Positions 1 through 11,524 of a stretch of 64,000 bases of DNA are shown here, piece after piece; position 1 is the first letter of the stretch, and each line of letters starts with the position of its first letter. The notes beneath the pieces were generated by a model. The model saw nothing but the letters and a program-made list of their open reading frames with translations, did not search any database and was not told where the DNA came from. The position numbers were made by a program, and so were the translations under genes. Source of the stretch: Streptomyces lydicus (GTDB lineage: Bacteria; Actinomycetota; Actinomycetes; Streptomycetales; Streptomycetaceae); assembly GCF_001729485.1 (NCBI RefSeq), contig NZ_CP017157.1, forward strand, positions 6,448,001 through 6,512,000, read 5' to 3'.

Positions 1-225
1 CAGCGCCTCGGCGGCCGTGCGGTCGCCGACGCCCTCGAAGCGCAGCAGCAGCCTGCCGCTGTGCACCCGGCCGGTCGTGATGGTCAGCGGCCCGACGGAG
101 GAGGGTTCGGTGGCGAGGACGGCTCCCGGGGCGAGCCGCAGTTCGGGCTCGTCGGTGCGGACCTCTACGGTGACCTCGCCCTTGATGCCGTGGGCGCGAC
201 CGATTCGGGCAACTACCAGCTGCAC
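1..225 (-). CDS. rimM: RimM, 16S rRNA processing protein (N-terminal part, cut by the window edge)
   Basis: RimM is a 30S maturation factor that binds ribosomal protein S19 and helps assemble the 30S head. Only the first 75 codons are present; the gene runs off the left edge. The visible N-terminal domain begins [18 protein letters not shown], the typical RimM opening with its conserved GRAHGIKG segment. The GTG start at 225 is preceded by an AAGGA about nine bases upstream. It is the third gene of rpsP-khpA-rimM, the usual actinobacterial order (trmD normally follows, outside this window). Recognition rests on the N-terminal motif and the operon. Confidence 0.9.
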   Translation of the reverse strand, partial: MQLVVARIGRAHGIKGEVTVEVRTDEPELRLAPGAVLATEPSSVGPLTITTGRVHSGRLLLRFEGVGDRTAAEAL

Positions 226-309
226 TGCGCAATTCCTTCTGTGCGGTCCACGGCAACGGGCCGGGGACGGCTCGAAAGCCCTCCCCGGCCCGAGCCGGTG
301 TTCAACTTG

Positions 310-549
310 TCAGTGGACCTGGTCCACGTCGACGAGGTCGACGCGGATGCCACGGCCACCGATGGCGCCGACGACGGTCCGCAGCGCGCGGGCGGTGCGG
401 CCGTTGCGGCCGATCACCTTGCCGAGGTCGTCGGGGTGGACCCGGACCTCCAGCACCCGTCCGCGGCGCAGGGTGCGCGAAGCCACCTGCACGTCATCGG
501 GGTTGTCGACGATGCCCTTGACGAGGTGCTCGAGGGCTTCCTCGAGCAT
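310..549 (-). CDS. khpA: KhpA-type KH-domain RNA-binding protein
   Basis: A 79-residue protein made of a single KH fold. The GxxG RNA-binding loop is visible in GKVIGRNGRTA (residues 43-53), followed by the second helix. Proteins of this family (KhpA/YlqC) bind RNA broadly and in Gram-positives act with a Jag/KhpB partner. The partner is not in this window. The ATG lies two bases after the rpsP stop codon, so the genes are very probably co-transcribed and translationally coupled. Length and position between rpsP and rimM match the family. Confidence 0.92.
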   Translation of the reverse strand: MLEEALEHLVKGIVDNPDDVQVASRTLRRGRVLEVRVHPDDLGKVIGRNGRTARALRTVVGAIGGRGIRVDLVDVDQVH

Positions 550-551
550 GC

Positions 552-992
552 TCAGGCCTCGGTCGACTCAGAGGTGGACTCGGCCGCAGCCTCGTCCGCC
601 TTCTTGTCGGCCTTCTTCGCCTTCGGGGTGATGGCCTCACCCTTCGGCTCGTCACCGGAAGCCTTGGCGGCGGCCTCGAAGAGGGCGCGCTTGTCGGCCT
701 TCGGCTCGGCGACCTTCATGGGCGCCGGGGCGGGCAGACCCTTGAACTTCTGCCAGTCACCGGTGACCTTGAGGATGGCCATGACGGGCTCGGTCGGCTG
801 CGCGCCGACGCTCAGCCAGTACTGGGCACGCTCGGAGTCGACCTCGATGCGCGAGGGGTTCTGCACCGGGTGGTACAGGCCGATCTCCTCGATGGCCCGG
901 CCGTCACGGCGGGTGCGGGAGTCGGCGACGACGATGCGGTAGTGAGGCGCACGGATCTTGCCCAGACGCTTCAGCTTGATCTTGACTGCCAC
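552..992 (-). CDS. rpsP: 30S ribosomal protein S16
   Basis: S16 is a primary binder of 16S rRNA in the 30S body. The start is the GTG at 992, giving [19 protein letters not shown], the conserved S16 N-terminus; an AGGAGA lies about nine bases upstream. An ATG farther upstream (1031) is in frame but adds 13 non-conserved residues. The conserved S16 core covers about residues 1-85. Residues 95-146 form an Ala/Lys/Glu-rich tail ending in a run of Ser, Thr and Glu, which is common in actinobacterial S16. It is the first gene of the rpsP-khpA-rimM operon. Confidence 0.96.
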   Translation of the reverse strand: MAVKIKLKRLGKIRAPHYRIVVADSRTRRDGRAIEEIGLYHPVQNPSRIEVDSERAQYWLSVGAQPTEPVMAILKVTGDWQKFKGLPAPAPMKVAEPKADKRALFEAAAKASGDEPKGEAITPKAKKADKKADEAAAESTSESTEA

Positions 993-1148
993 GGGAGTGG
1001 TGTCTCCTGGTCTTGACGTGGTTGGGCACAACGAGATGCCACGTGGGGTTTGCGGTACTCGGGTGCCCGATGGACGCGTCAGCCGGAGGAGAGAGGGGTC
1101 CTGTGCGACTGTCGAGTACAGCTAGCCATTGTGCCACACGCCCTCGGG

Positions 1149-1739
1149 TCAGCCGACCGCGGCCACCTCGGGGATCCGGAAGGGCTTGCCGCACCCGCCG
1201 CAGACGATCGGCGCCTGGGCGAGGACCGACGGCACGACGCGGACGTTGCGTCCGCAGTCGCAGACGGCCTTGACGCGGACGCCGCCTCCGGAGGAGCCGT
1301 GCCGGGCGGCCGGGCCCCGGAAGCTGCGGGCGGTGTCGGTGGCGGTCGCGGCGGTGTGCGCCTTGAGGGCTCTGGCGAGGCGCTCGATGGTGGGGCGGTA
1401 GCGCCTTCTGGCCTCGGGGTTGAGGGTGACCAGCGAGAAGCCGCTGCTGGGGTGCGGCTCGTCGGCGTGGTCCAGGCCCAGCTCCTCGGCGATCGTCAGG
1501 AACCTGCGGTTGTGGTAGCGGCCAGCCCTGGAGGTGTCGCGGATGCCGCGGGCGGCGGCGATGCCGTGGACTGCCTCGTGGAGCAGCCGTTCGAAGGAGA
1601 GCTCGGCGCCACAGGCGGACGAGGACTCTCCGATCAGGGACTCGGGCGCGGCCAGGTCCGGCAGCTCGGGGTGGTGCCGTTGAATATCGGCCCAGGCGAG
1701 CGCCAGCTCGGCGGCGAGGACAGGCGGTGTCGTGCTCAC
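1149..1739 (-). CDS. SprT-like putative zinc metalloprotein
   Basis: About 196 residues from the preferred GTG at 1739; an in-frame ATG at 1802 would add 21 residues. Residues 54-58 read HEAVH, a classic HExxH zinc-protease motif, followed by a conserved basic segment (RYHNRRF). The C-terminus carries a zinc-ribbon pair, CDCG and CGGCG, about 20 residues apart. HExxH plus a terminal ribbon is the SprT/Spartan-like arrangement, but no substrate can be inferred. The gene is upstream of and codirectional with rpsP, with about 155 bases between them. An AT-rich patch near 1790-1800 could hold its promoter. Function is predicted from motifs only. Confidence 0.75.
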   Translation of the reverse strand: MSTTPPVLAAELALAWADIQRHHPELPDLAAPESLIGESSSACGAELSFERLLHEAVHGIAAARGIRDTSRAGRYHNRRFLTIAEELGLDHADEPHPSSGFSLVTLNPEARRRYRPTIERLARALKAHTAATATDTARSFRGPAARHGSSGGGVRVKAVCDCGRNVRVVPSVLAQAPIVCGGCGKPFRIPEVAAVG

Positions 1740-2282
1740 GTCGTGACAACGAGCCGGGGTCGCCCAGTGTTCCGATTCCGGGCCATCCCAAATAATTTGC
1801 ACGTACCAGTCAGTTTCTGGTCATGGGCCGTGCCTAGGGCCGGGTGCGTCGATCTGTGCAGAAGACGCTCATGTGCCCGCAAGCCGGTGCGTATCCCCGC
1901 GTACGCCGCATGGCGTAGCCGGTCGTATGCCGCTCCGGCGATCACCGCGGCGATGGTACGGCGGGAAGCTGTGCCCGCCGGCACCGGCCCGTCTCCACCG
2001 TAGGCCCGTCGGACGAGGCCGCCGAAGGCGGGGCCGGGGGCGCGCGGAGTGTCCGGACGGCGTGCGTTGGCGTGGCGGAACCGCACCGGCCGGGGCACCC
2101 TGGAACGGCGCTCCAGGGAGCGGGCCCGGCGCATACGGGGGCGCGCGGGAGACAACCCCGGCGCACCCTCTGGACGCCCGGACGGATGCGCAGTTGTCTG
2201 GATTCGGGGGCGCACACGGCGCGAACAACGGGGGCGATCGGTACGGAACAGCTTCGGTTTTCGGCGAATAGGGGCGCTATCG
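1740..2282. other. Intergenic region between divergent genes
   Basis: About 540 bases separate the SprT-like gene (minus strand) and the methyltransferase gene (plus strand). Open frames here are short, overlap each other and encode Arg/Pro/Gly-rich sequence typical of high-GC shadows. An AT-rich patch near 1788-1800 and a small hairpin (ACCAG/CTGGT, 1804-1820) are the only local features seen. It probably holds the two divergent promoters. Confidence 0.5.
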
Positions 2283-3137
2283 ATGTCACCCACGCTCGTG
2301 CGGCACCAGCTTCCGAACTCCGGACCCATGCATTGCGACCGTCCGCCCGCGCCGCCCGGGTCGCGGGCCCGCACCCGTGACTGGGCCGAGATCCAGGAGC
2401 GGATGCTGGTACCGCTCTACGAAGCCGCGTACGACCGGCTGGGGGTCGGCCCCGGCACCCGGCTGCTGGGGCTCGGCTGCGGCTCGGGCCTGGCGCTGCT
2501 GCTCGCCGCGGCGCGCGGGGCGCAGGTCAGCGGCGTCGATGCCGACGAGTCCCGGCTGGAGCTGGCGCGCGAGCGGCTCACGCCGGACGGGATGCCCGAG
2601 CACACCCGCGTGGTCAGCGGCGGGCTGGAGGCCGCGGCGTCCGGGGAGGCCGCCTTCAACGTGGTCACGGCCTTCCACCCGGTGGGCTGTGTGAGCAGTG
2701 TCGAGGGGCTGACGGCGTCGCTGGCCACGGCGGTGGGGCTCGCGGAGCGCGGCAGCGCGGTGGTGCTGGGCGGCTGGGGCCCGGTGGAGCGGTGCGCGAC
2801 GGCCGGGGTGCTGCAGGTGGCGCGGCGGCTGGCCGAGCCGTCGAGGGGTTTCGCCGGGTGGCGGCTCAGCGACCGGGACGACCTGGAGGAACTGGCGGCG
2901 CGGGCCGGGCTGCGGCCGGACGGGTCGGGGCGGGTGTCCTGCCCGTTCGGGTACGCCGACATGGCGAGCGCGGTGCGCGGGCTGCTGTCGACGGGGCTGT
3001 TCGACGCGGCGCTGGAGGCGGCCGAGCAGCGTCAGGTGGAGAAGGAGCTGGCCGAGGCGCTGCATCCGTACCAGCAGGCGGACGGGACGGTCTGGATGGC
3101 GAATGTCTTCCGGTATCTGATCGCGCGGACGCGGTAG
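2283..3137 (+). CDS. Class I SAM-dependent methyltransferase
   Basis: A 284-residue protein with a Rossmann methyltransferase core. The SAM-binding motif I is LLGLGCGSG (residues 61-69), with an acidic residue at the end of strand 2 in GVDAD (84-88). The substrate is not evident. I chose the ATG at 2283 because the codons upstream encode Arg-rich, non-conserved sequence; the ATG at 2328 (MHCDR) is an alternative. The gene converges on ffh, with a strong shared terminator between them. Confidence 0.8.
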   Translation: MSPTLVRHQLPNSGPMHCDRPPAPPGSRARTRDWAEIQERMLVPLYEAAYDRLGVGPGTRLLGLGCGSGLALLLAAARGAQVSGVDADESRLELARERLTPDGMPEHTRVVSGGLEAAASGEAAFNVVTAFHPVGCVSSVEGLTASLATAVGLAERGSAVVLGGWGPVERCATAGVLQVARRLAEPSRGFAGWRLSDRDDLEELAARAGLRPDGSGRVSCPFGYADMASAVRGLLSTGLFDAALEAAEQRQVEKELAEALHPYQQADGTVWMANVFRYLIARTR

Positions 3138-3150
3138 CGGCGCACGGAAC

Positions 3151-3205
3151 CGCAATGCCCGGACCCCCGGCCACGGAGGGTGTGGCCGGGGGTCCGGGCA
3201 TTGCG
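3151..3205. terminator. Bidirectional terminator between the methyltransferase gene and ffh
   Basis: A perfect 24-bp inverted repeat (3151-3174 and 3182-3205) with a 7-base loop sits between two convergent stop codons. It can fold in transcripts from either strand. There is no long T-run, which is common for Streptomyces terminators. Confidence 0.9.
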
Positions 3206-3220
3206 GGTCCGCGTGGCGGG

Positions 3221-4765
3221 TCAGCCCATGAACTTCTTGAACTCCTCCGGGAGTTCGAAGTTCTGCGGGGCCTGGTCGCCCTGCGGCAGCCCCAGCGGGT
3301 TGCCGGCCTGGGCGGCCTCGCGGCGGGCGGCCGCGGCCTCCTCCTCCGCCTTGCGCTTCATCGGGTTGCCGCTCTTGCGCTTGCCCTTGGCCTGCTTGAC
3401 CTGCTTCTTCTTGCGGGGGCCGCCGCCCATGCCAGGCATCCCGGGCATGCCGGGCATACCGCCCTGGGCCATCTTCGACATCATCTTGCGGGCCTCGAAG
3501 AACCGCTCGACGAGGCTCTTGACCATGCTGACGTCGACGCCGGAACCCCTGGCGATACGGGCCCGTCGGGAGCCGTTGATGATCGTCGGCTCGGCGCGCT
3601 CGGCCGGGGTCATCGACTTGATGATGGCGGCGGTGCGGTCCACCTCGCGCTCGTCGAGGTTGTTGATCTGGTCCTTCATCTGCCCCATGCCGGGCAGCAT
3701 GCCGAGCAGCTTGGAGATGGAGCCCATCTTGCGGACCTGCTCCATCTGGGCCAGGAAGTCGTCGAGGGTGAACTCCTTGGGGCCCTTCGCCAGCTTGGCC
3801 GCCATCTTCTCGGCCTCGGCCTGGCTGAAGGTCTGCTCGGCCTTCTCGATCAGGCTGAGCATGTCGCCCATGCCGAGGATGCGGGACGCCATGCGGTCCG
3901 GGTGGAACGCGTCGAAGTCGTCCAGCTTCTCGCCGTTGGAGGCGAACATGATCTGCTTGCCGGTGACGTGCGCCACGGAGAGCGCGGCACCGCCTCGGGC
4001 GTCGCCGTCCAGCTTGGACAGGACGACCCCGTCGAAGCCGACGCCGTCGCGGAACGCCTCGGCGGTGTTGACCGCGTCCTGACCGATCATCGCGTCGACG
4101 ACGAAGAGGACCTCGTCGGGGCTGACCGCGTCGCGGATGTCCGCGGCCTGCTGCATCATCTCGGCGTCGATGCCGAGGCGGCCGGCGGTGTCGACGATGA
4201 CGACGTCGTGCTGCTTGGTGCGCGCGTGCTCGATCGAGTCCTTGGCCACCTGCACCGGGTCGCCGACGCCGTTGCCCGGCTCGGGTCCGTAGAAGGCGAC
4301 GCCGGCGCGCTCGGAGACGACCTGGAGCTGGTTGACGGCGTTCGGGCGCTGGAGGTCACAGGCGACCAGCAGCGGGGCGTGGCCCTGGCTCTTGAGCCAG
4401 CGGCCGAGCTTTCCGGCGAGGGTGGTCTTACCGGCGCCCTGGAGACCCGCGAGCATGATCACGGTCGGCGGCTGCTTGGCGAAGCGCAGCCGGCGGGTCT
4501 CGCCGCCGAGGATGCCGATGAGCTCCTCGTTGACGATCTTGATGACCTGCTGGGCGGGGTTCAGCGCCTGGGAGACCTCGGCGCCGGTGGCGCGCTCCTT
4601 GACCTGCTTGATGAAGGCCCGGACCACGGGGAGGGCGACGTCTGCTTCGAGCAGCGCGATGCGGATCTCGCGCGCCGTGGCGTCGATGTCCGCCTCGCTC
4701 AGGCGGCCCTTGCCCCGGAGGTTTTTGAAAGTACTCGCCAAGCGGTCGGAAAGCGTATCGAACAC
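3221..4765 (-). CDS. ffh: Signal recognition particle GTPase Ffh (SRP54)
   Basis: Ffh binds 4.5S RNA and signal sequences emerging from ribosomes and delivers them to FtsY, also encoded in this window. The 514-residue protein has the N domain at about residues 1-90 and a GTPase G domain with GLQGAGKTT (107-115), a DTAGR motif and SKLDGDARGG. The Met-rich M domain (about 320-450) includes KLLGMLPGMGQMK. The C-terminus has a GMPGMPGMPGM run followed by a basic tail. The start is a GTG at 4765. glnD lies 130 bases upstream on the same strand. Confidence 0.97.
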   Translation of the reverse strand: MFDTLSDRLASTFKNLRGKGRLSEADIDATAREIRIALLEADVALPVVRAFIKQVKERATGAEVSQALNPAQQVIKIVNEELIGILGGETRRLRFAKQPPTVIMLAGLQGAGKTTLAGKLGRWLKSQGHAPLLVACDLQRPNAVNQLQVVSERAGVAFYGPEPGNGVGDPVQVAKDSIEHARTKQHDVVIVDTAGRLGIDAEMMQQAADIRDAVSPDEVLFVVDAMIGQDAVNTAEAFRDGVGFDGVVLSKLDGDARGGAALSVAHVTGKQIMFASNGEKLDDFDAFHPDRMASRILGMGDMLSLIEKAEQTFSQAEAEKMAAKLAKGPKEFTLDDFLAQMEQVRKMGSISKLLGMLPGMGQMKDQINNLDEREVDRTAAIIKSMTPAERAEPTIINGSRRARIARGSGVDVSMVKSLVERFFEARKMMSKMAQGGMPGMPGMPGMGGGPRKKKQVKQAKGKRKSGNPMKRKAEEEAAAARREAAQAGNPLGLPQGDQAPQNFELPEEFKKFMG

Positions 4766-4895
4766 GGCGGTCGTCGATCCTCGGGGTCGGGGGCAGGGTG
4801 CAGTCGGGTTCTAGGGTATCCGGCCGGGCAAGCGAACCGGCCCGGACCTGTGGACGGGGCCTGCGGATCCGGTACCCGCGGCCGGTGCGGGCCGG

Positions 4896-7385
4896 CTACC
4901 GGAGCGCGGCCTCCACCGCCGACGCGACCTCGTGGGCGGCCGCGTCCGCCAGCGGCGCCCCGTCCTCCCCCGTGACGTAGAAGGCGTCCACGGCATTGGC
5001 GCCCAGGGTGCTGATGTGCGCGCTGCGGACGGTGACGCCGGCGCCCTCCAGGGCCCGGCCGATGCGGTGCAGCAGGCCGTGCGCGTCCTGGGCGCGGACC
5101 TCGATGACGGTCGCGGTGCGCGAGCTGCCGCCGGCCACGGTGACCCGGGGCGGCGGGGCGGGCACGGCGCGCGAGCGGCGGGCGTAGGCGCGTTCGCGCT
5201 CGGCGAGCCGGCCCGGGACGTCGAGCGCGCCCTCCAGTGCGCGGACCAGGTCGACGCGGAGCCGGTCGGCCTCCGGCAGCGAACCGTACTCGGCGGCCAC
5301 CCGCCAGCTCAGCAGCAGGACCGGGCCGTCGTTTATCGGGTCGAGGAACCGCAGGTCGGCGGCGCGCACGGTCAGGCGGTGCAGGGCGAGCACCCCGGCC
5401 GCGGCGGGCAGCACGCCGGGCTGGTCGGGGACGGCGATCAGCAGCTCGACGCCGACCGGCTGCTGGGCGGGCGGCTGCTCCGCGCTCTCCGCGGTGGGCT
5501 CGGCGCGGGTGTGCAGGGCCACGACGGGGCCGCCGGTGCGCCCGGCCTCGATCGCCAGCCGCTCCTGCTCCGCGGTGGGCCCGTCCGCGTCCGGCCCTTC
5601 CGGTTCGGGCTCCCCCGCGAGCCGCGCGGCGACCCGTTTGACCAGGTCGGCGACGAGCCCGCCGCGCCAGGCGCTCCAGGCCGCGGGCCCGGTGGCCAGC
5701 GCGTCGGCCTCGGTCAGGGCGTGCAGCAGTTCCAGGGTGCCGGTGGAGCCGACGGCGTCGGCGACCGCGCCGACGGTCTCCGGGTCGTCCAGGTCGCGCC
5801 GGGTGGCGGTCTCGACGAGCAGCAGGTGGTGCCGTACGAGGGTGGCGATGACCGTCGTGTCGCGGGCGTCGAAGCCGAGCCGGGCGGCCAGGTCCTCGGC
5901 GATGGTCTCGCCGGCCACCGAGTGGTCCCCGGGCCAGCCCTTGCCGATGTCGTGCAGCAGGGCGGCGACCAGCAGCAGGTCGGGGCGGTGCACCCGGCGG
6001 GTCAGCGTCGAGGCGCGTACGGCGGTCTCGACGAGGTGGCGGTCGACCGTCCAGGTGTGGACGGGGTTGCGCTGCGGGCGGCAGCGGACCCGCTCCCAGT
6101 CGGGCAGCAGCCGGGTGATGATCCCCTCGGCCTCCAGGGCCTCCCACACGGGCACCGTGTACGGGCCCGCGCCCAGCAGGGTGATCAGCTGTTCGCGGGC
6201 CTCGGCGGGCCAGGGCACGGGCAGCGGGTGGCCGGCGGTCGCGGTGGCGCAGCGGCGGATGGCGTGGGTGGCCAGCGGCAGCCCGGCCTGCGCGGCGGCG
6301 GCCGCGGCGCGCAGCAGCAGCACCGGGTCGCGCTCGGGCCGCGCGGTGCGGGCCAGTACCGCCTCGCCGTCGAGTTCGACGACGCCCTCGGCGAGCGGTG
6401 AGCGCTCCCCCTTGCCCGCCGTCCGGCCGGTCAGCAGTCCCCGCAGCACGGGCCTGACGGAGCGGGCGCGCAGCACCCGGCCGACCTCGCGCCAGGTGAC
6501 GTCGGCGGCGTAGGAGATGGTGCGGGCTGCTTCGTAGGTCTGGCGCAGCAGGGTGTCCGCGTCCAGGACGCCGAGGGCCTCGGCGACCTGGTCCTGCTCC
6601 TGGAGGGAGAGCCGGTCGGTGGCCCGCCCGGTGGTCAGGTGCAGCGCGTCGCGGGTGTCGAGCAGGAGGGTGCGCGCGGCTTCGAGTCCGCCGCGCGGGG
6701 CGTCCGCGAGCCAGGAGGCGGCGACGGCGCGCAGTGCGGTGGCGTCCCGCAGTCCGCCCCTGGCCTCCTTGAGGTCCGGTTCGAGGAGGTACTGCAGTTC
6801 GCCCTGCCGCTCGGCGCGCTCCTGGCACAGGGCGTGCAGTTCCGGCAGCCGCTTGGGGGCGCTTTCGCGCCAGTCGGCGTACGCGGCGGTGCGCAGCGCG
6901 GCGCTGAGCTCCGGGTCGCCGGCCAGGTGGCGGGCGTCGAGCAGGCCCAGCTGCACCTTGAGGTCCTCGCGGGCGGTCTTGCGGGCCTCGGCGGGGGTGC
7001 GTACGGAGTGGTCGAGGGCCAGGCCGAGGTCCCATACGGGGTACCAGAGGTGGTCGGCCAGCGCGGCGAGGGCGCGGGGGTCGGAGCGTCCGTCGTGCAG
7101 CAGGAGCAGGTCGAGGTCGCTGCGTGGGGAGAGTTCGCCGCGGCCGTAGCCGCCGACGGCGACCAGGGCGGTGGCGGACAGGCCGGGGGCGGTGGCGTGC
7201 CGGTCGAGGAGGCCGGCCAGCCAGTCGTCGGTCAGCCGGGCGAGGGCGGCGCGGCGGTCGGGGCCGGTGGGGGCGCTGTCCTGGAGGAGCCGCAGCCGGG
7301 CCGCGGGGTAGCCGCCCGGGGCGGGCTCGCTCCCGGGGTGCGGCGCTCCGGCCGGTCCTGCCGTGTGCTCGACGCTCTCGGTCAA
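4896..7385 (-). CDS. glnD: GlnD, PII nucleotidyltransferase/deadenylylase
   Basis: GlnD modifies the PII protein in response to nitrogen status; in Streptomyces the modification is reported to be adenylylation. The 829-residue protein has the nucleotidyltransferase motif GGYGRGELSPRSDLDLL (residues 78-94) and a central HD domain with AALLHDIGKG. Two C-terminal ACT domains sense glutamine (one begins GVELLIAVPDQPGVL, the other ATVIEVRAQDAHGLL). The start appears to be TTG at 7385, with AAGGAG placed seven bases upstream; no better start is seen. It is the last gene of amtB-glnB-glnD, about 165 bases after glnB. Confidence 0.95.
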   Translation of the reverse strand: MTESVEHTAGPAGAPHPGSEPAPGGYPAARLRLLQDSAPTGPDRRAALARLTDDWLAGLLDRHATAPGLSATALVAVGGYGRGELSPRSDLDLLLLHDGRSDPRALAALADHLWYPVWDLGLALDHSVRTPAEARKTAREDLKVQLGLLDARHLAGDPELSAALRTAAYADWRESAPKRLPELHALCQERAERQGELQYLLEPDLKEARGGLRDATALRAVAASWLADAPRGGLEAARTLLLDTRDALHLTTGRATDRLSLQEQDQVAEALGVLDADTLLRQTYEAARTISYAADVTWREVGRVLRARSVRPVLRGLLTGRTAGKGERSPLAEGVVELDGEAVLARTARPERDPVLLLRAAAAAAQAGLPLATHAIRRCATATAGHPLPVPWPAEAREQLITLLGAGPYTVPVWEALEAEGIITRLLPDWERVRCRPQRNPVHTWTVDRHLVETAVRASTLTRRVHRPDLLLVAALLHDIGKGWPGDHSVAGETIAEDLAARLGFDARDTTVIATLVRHHLLLVETATRRDLDDPETVGAVADAVGSTGTLELLHALTEADALATGPAAWSAWRGGLVADLVKRVAARLAGEPEPEGPDADGPTAEQERLAIEAGRTGGPVVALHTRAEPTAESAEQPPAQQPVGVELLIAVPDQPGVLPAAAGVLALHRLTVRAADLRFLDPINDGPVLLLSWRVAAEYGSLPEADRLRVDLVRALEGALDVPGRLAERERAYARRSRAVPAPPPRVTVAGGSSRTATVIEVRAQDAHGLLHRIGRALEGAGVTVRSAHISTLGANAVDAFYVTGEDGAPLADAAAHEVASAVEAALR

Positions 7386-7551
7386 CTCGCGCGCTCCTTG
7401 GTCGTGGGTCCCCCGTTGGTCACTTGGCCCGGCCGCGGCCCCGTAGGGGCTCGTACCCCGTGTGCCCCGACCGGTCCGGCCGGCCTCAGGGGTCCGCCGC
7501 CCCAGCGCCTGGCGGCGGACGGCCGCCGGGCGCCGGGCCGGACCGTTCCGG

Positions 7552-9559
<2,008 letters not shown>

Positions 9560-11035
9560 TCAGACGGCGGCCTCGGCGTGTTCCGGCAGCTGGCGGGCGA
9601 GTTCGTCGCTGAGCTGGACGACCTCGGCGACGTGGCCGAATTCCCGGGCGGCGGTGTCCACGGTCTTCCGCAGCCGGGTGTTGACCCGCTCCGAGCGGAC
9701 CTGCCGGGCGAACGGGATGGCCCGTTGCGCCATCTCCGCACAGGCTTCCGGCTCCTTCTGCAGCAGCCGCACGGTAGCCATGCCGATGAGGTTGAGCGCG
9801 TACGACCGCTGGTGCTCGGGATCCTTGCCGAACAGCTCGACGGCGCGCGTCATGACGGGCTCGGCGAGCGAGGCGTAGGTGGGGCTGCGGCCGGCGACAT
9901 AGGCCAGGTCGCGGTAGGAGTGGGCGTTCTCGGCGTTCAGCTCGGCCTCGGAGAAGAAGCGGATCCAGTCCGGCTCGGGCTCGCCGGGCATGACGTCGGA
10001 GAAGGTGTCCTCGGCCATCCGGACCGCCCGCTTGACCTTGCTGGGCTGGCCCATCCCGGCGTAGGCGCGGGCCTCCATCGCATACAACATCGCCTGGGTG
10101 CGCGGGGTGGCCGTCTCCCGGCTGCCGTACTGGGCGAGGTGGATCAGCTCCAGGGCGTCGTCGGGCCGCCCGAGGTGGATCATCTGCCGGCTCATGCTGG
10201 AGAGGATGTACGAGCCCAGCGGCCGGTCACCGGCCTCCTTGGAGGCGTGCAGCGCCAGCACGAAGTACTTCTGCGCGGTGGGCTGGAGCCCGATGTCGTA
10301 GCTCATCCAGCCGGCCAGTTCGGCGAGTTCGGCGGCGACCTTGAAGAGTCGCTTGGCGACCGGCGCCGGCTGGGGTTCCTGGAGGAGGTCGGTGACCTCG
10401 TGAAGCTGGCCGACGACCGCCTTGCGCCGCAGCCCGCCGCCGCACTGCGCGTCCCACTGGCGGAACATCACGGTGGTCGCCTCCAGGAGGTCCAGCTCCG
10501 GCTTGGACAGCCGGGCCGGCCGCTTGGCGCGGTCGGGCTCCTCCGGGCCGCCGGCACCGGCCGGGACCGGCACCAGCCAGCGCTGCATCGGCTCGATGAG
10601 GCTGGGGCCGGCGGCGAGGGCGAGGGAGGTGCCGAGGAAGCCGCGCCGGGCCAGCATCAGGTCGCTGCGGGAGAACTCGCTGATGAGGCCGACCGTTTGG
10701 GCGCCGGCCCAGGGCAGGTCCACACCGGAGACGGACGGGGACTGGTGCGCGGAGCGCAGCCCCAGCTCCTCGATGCCGACGACGCAGCCGAAGCGCTCGG
10801 AGAACAGCTCGGACAGGATGCGCGGGATCGGCTCGCGCGGCTGTTCACCGTCGAGCCACCGGCGCACCCGCGAGGTGTCGGTGCTGATGTGGTGGGCGCC
10901 CATCTGGCGTGCCCGGCGGTTGACCTGGCGGGCCAGCTCGCCCTTGGACCAGCCGCTGCGCATGAACCAGGAACCCAGCTGCGCGTTGGGTTGTTTGACG
11001 GCGTCGGTGCCGCCGGTGCCGCCGTTGCCGCCCAC
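9560..11035 (-). CDS. nsdA: NsdA-type negative regulator of differentiation (TPR protein)
   Basis: NsdA is a Streptomyces regulator whose loss is reported to raise antibiotic production and sporulation. The 491-residue product starts at the GTG at 11035, preceded by GGGAGGGG; farther-upstream in-frame codons look non-coding. Residues about 15-90 resemble a DNA-binding or adaptor region (LGSWFMRSGWSKGELARQVN). A middle hydrophobic stretch reads RRGFLGTSLALAAG. The C-terminal two thirds are helical and tetratricopeptide-like. It is transcribed alone, ahead of amtB on the same strand. Identification is from remembered family sequence and its location. Confidence 0.82.
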   Translation of the reverse strand: MGGNGGTGGTDAVKQPNAQLGSWFMRSGWSKGELARQVNRRARQMGAHHISTDTSRVRRWLDGEQPREPIPRILSELFSERFGCVVGIEELGLRSAHQSPSVSGVDLPWAGAQTVGLISEFSRSDLMLARRGFLGTSLALAAGPSLIEPMQRWLVPVPAGAGGPEEPDRAKRPARLSKPELDLLEATTVMFRQWDAQCGGGLRRKAVVGQLHEVTDLLQEPQPAPVAKRLFKVAAELAELAGWMSYDIGLQPTAQKYFVLALHASKEAGDRPLGSYILSSMSRQMIHLGRPDDALELIHLAQYGSRETATPRTQAMLYAMEARAYAGMGQPSKVKRAVRMAEDTFSDVMPGEPEPDWIRFFSEAELNAENAHSYRDLAYVAGRSPTYASLAEPVMTRAVELFGKDPEHQRSYALNLIGMATVRLLQKEPEACAEMAQRAIPFARQVRSERVNTRLRKTVDTAAREFGHVAEVVQLSDELARQLPEHAEAAV

Positions 11036-11524
11036 TGGAAGCCCCTCCCGATAGCTGCCTCGGTGCTCGATGCCCGGTGCCTGCTGCGCTCGAACCACCC
11101 GCAGGCTCCCGCTCGTTGCGACGCCTGTCCGGGGTACATCTACCCGATCACGGATTCCGGGCACACCTTTTGGCCTGTGCTCAACCGGTGCGTTGCCACC
11201 GGCATACCCGTGCGAACGATGCCCCTCCGGGGTTCGTGTACCGAAAGTAATCCTACGATCACGCCCCTCGCGAGGGCGATTGGGGAAACGCCACCATTCG
11301 CCACCCCTTCGAATGAACTCCTCGGCGAGCTCTCGCGATTGACTTGACACAGGTCGAGCAGGGCCGGGCGGATCGGAGTGCGCACGGGCTCGCGGCGGTC
11401 ACCGCACCACCCGTGACCCCACGTCGCACCACCGGCCCCGCCCACCGCCGACGGAGCGTGAACGGCGCCCGCCGTCAACGCGCCGGCTCGTAACCACTGG
11501 CACGCACCACCCGTTGGAGGGGGC
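11036..11524. other. Divergent promoter region between nsdA and the primase-domain gene
   Basis: About 490 bases with no convincing gene. Frames that continue upstream of nsdA (to 11350) show no family-like composition. The stretch must hold the two divergent promoters; I recognise no specific operator. Confidence 0.5.

Noticed and set aside
1740..2282. N-terminal extension of the methyltransferase starting at 2049
   Set aside because: The added residues are Arg-rich and non-conserved, and the ATG at 2283 begins the plausible protein.
2792..4975. A 727-codon plus-strand open frame opposite ffh and the methyltransferase gene
   Set aside because: It is a high-GC shadow; translation is His/Leu/Gly/Asp-rich without domains, and the opposite strand encodes a canonical Ffh.
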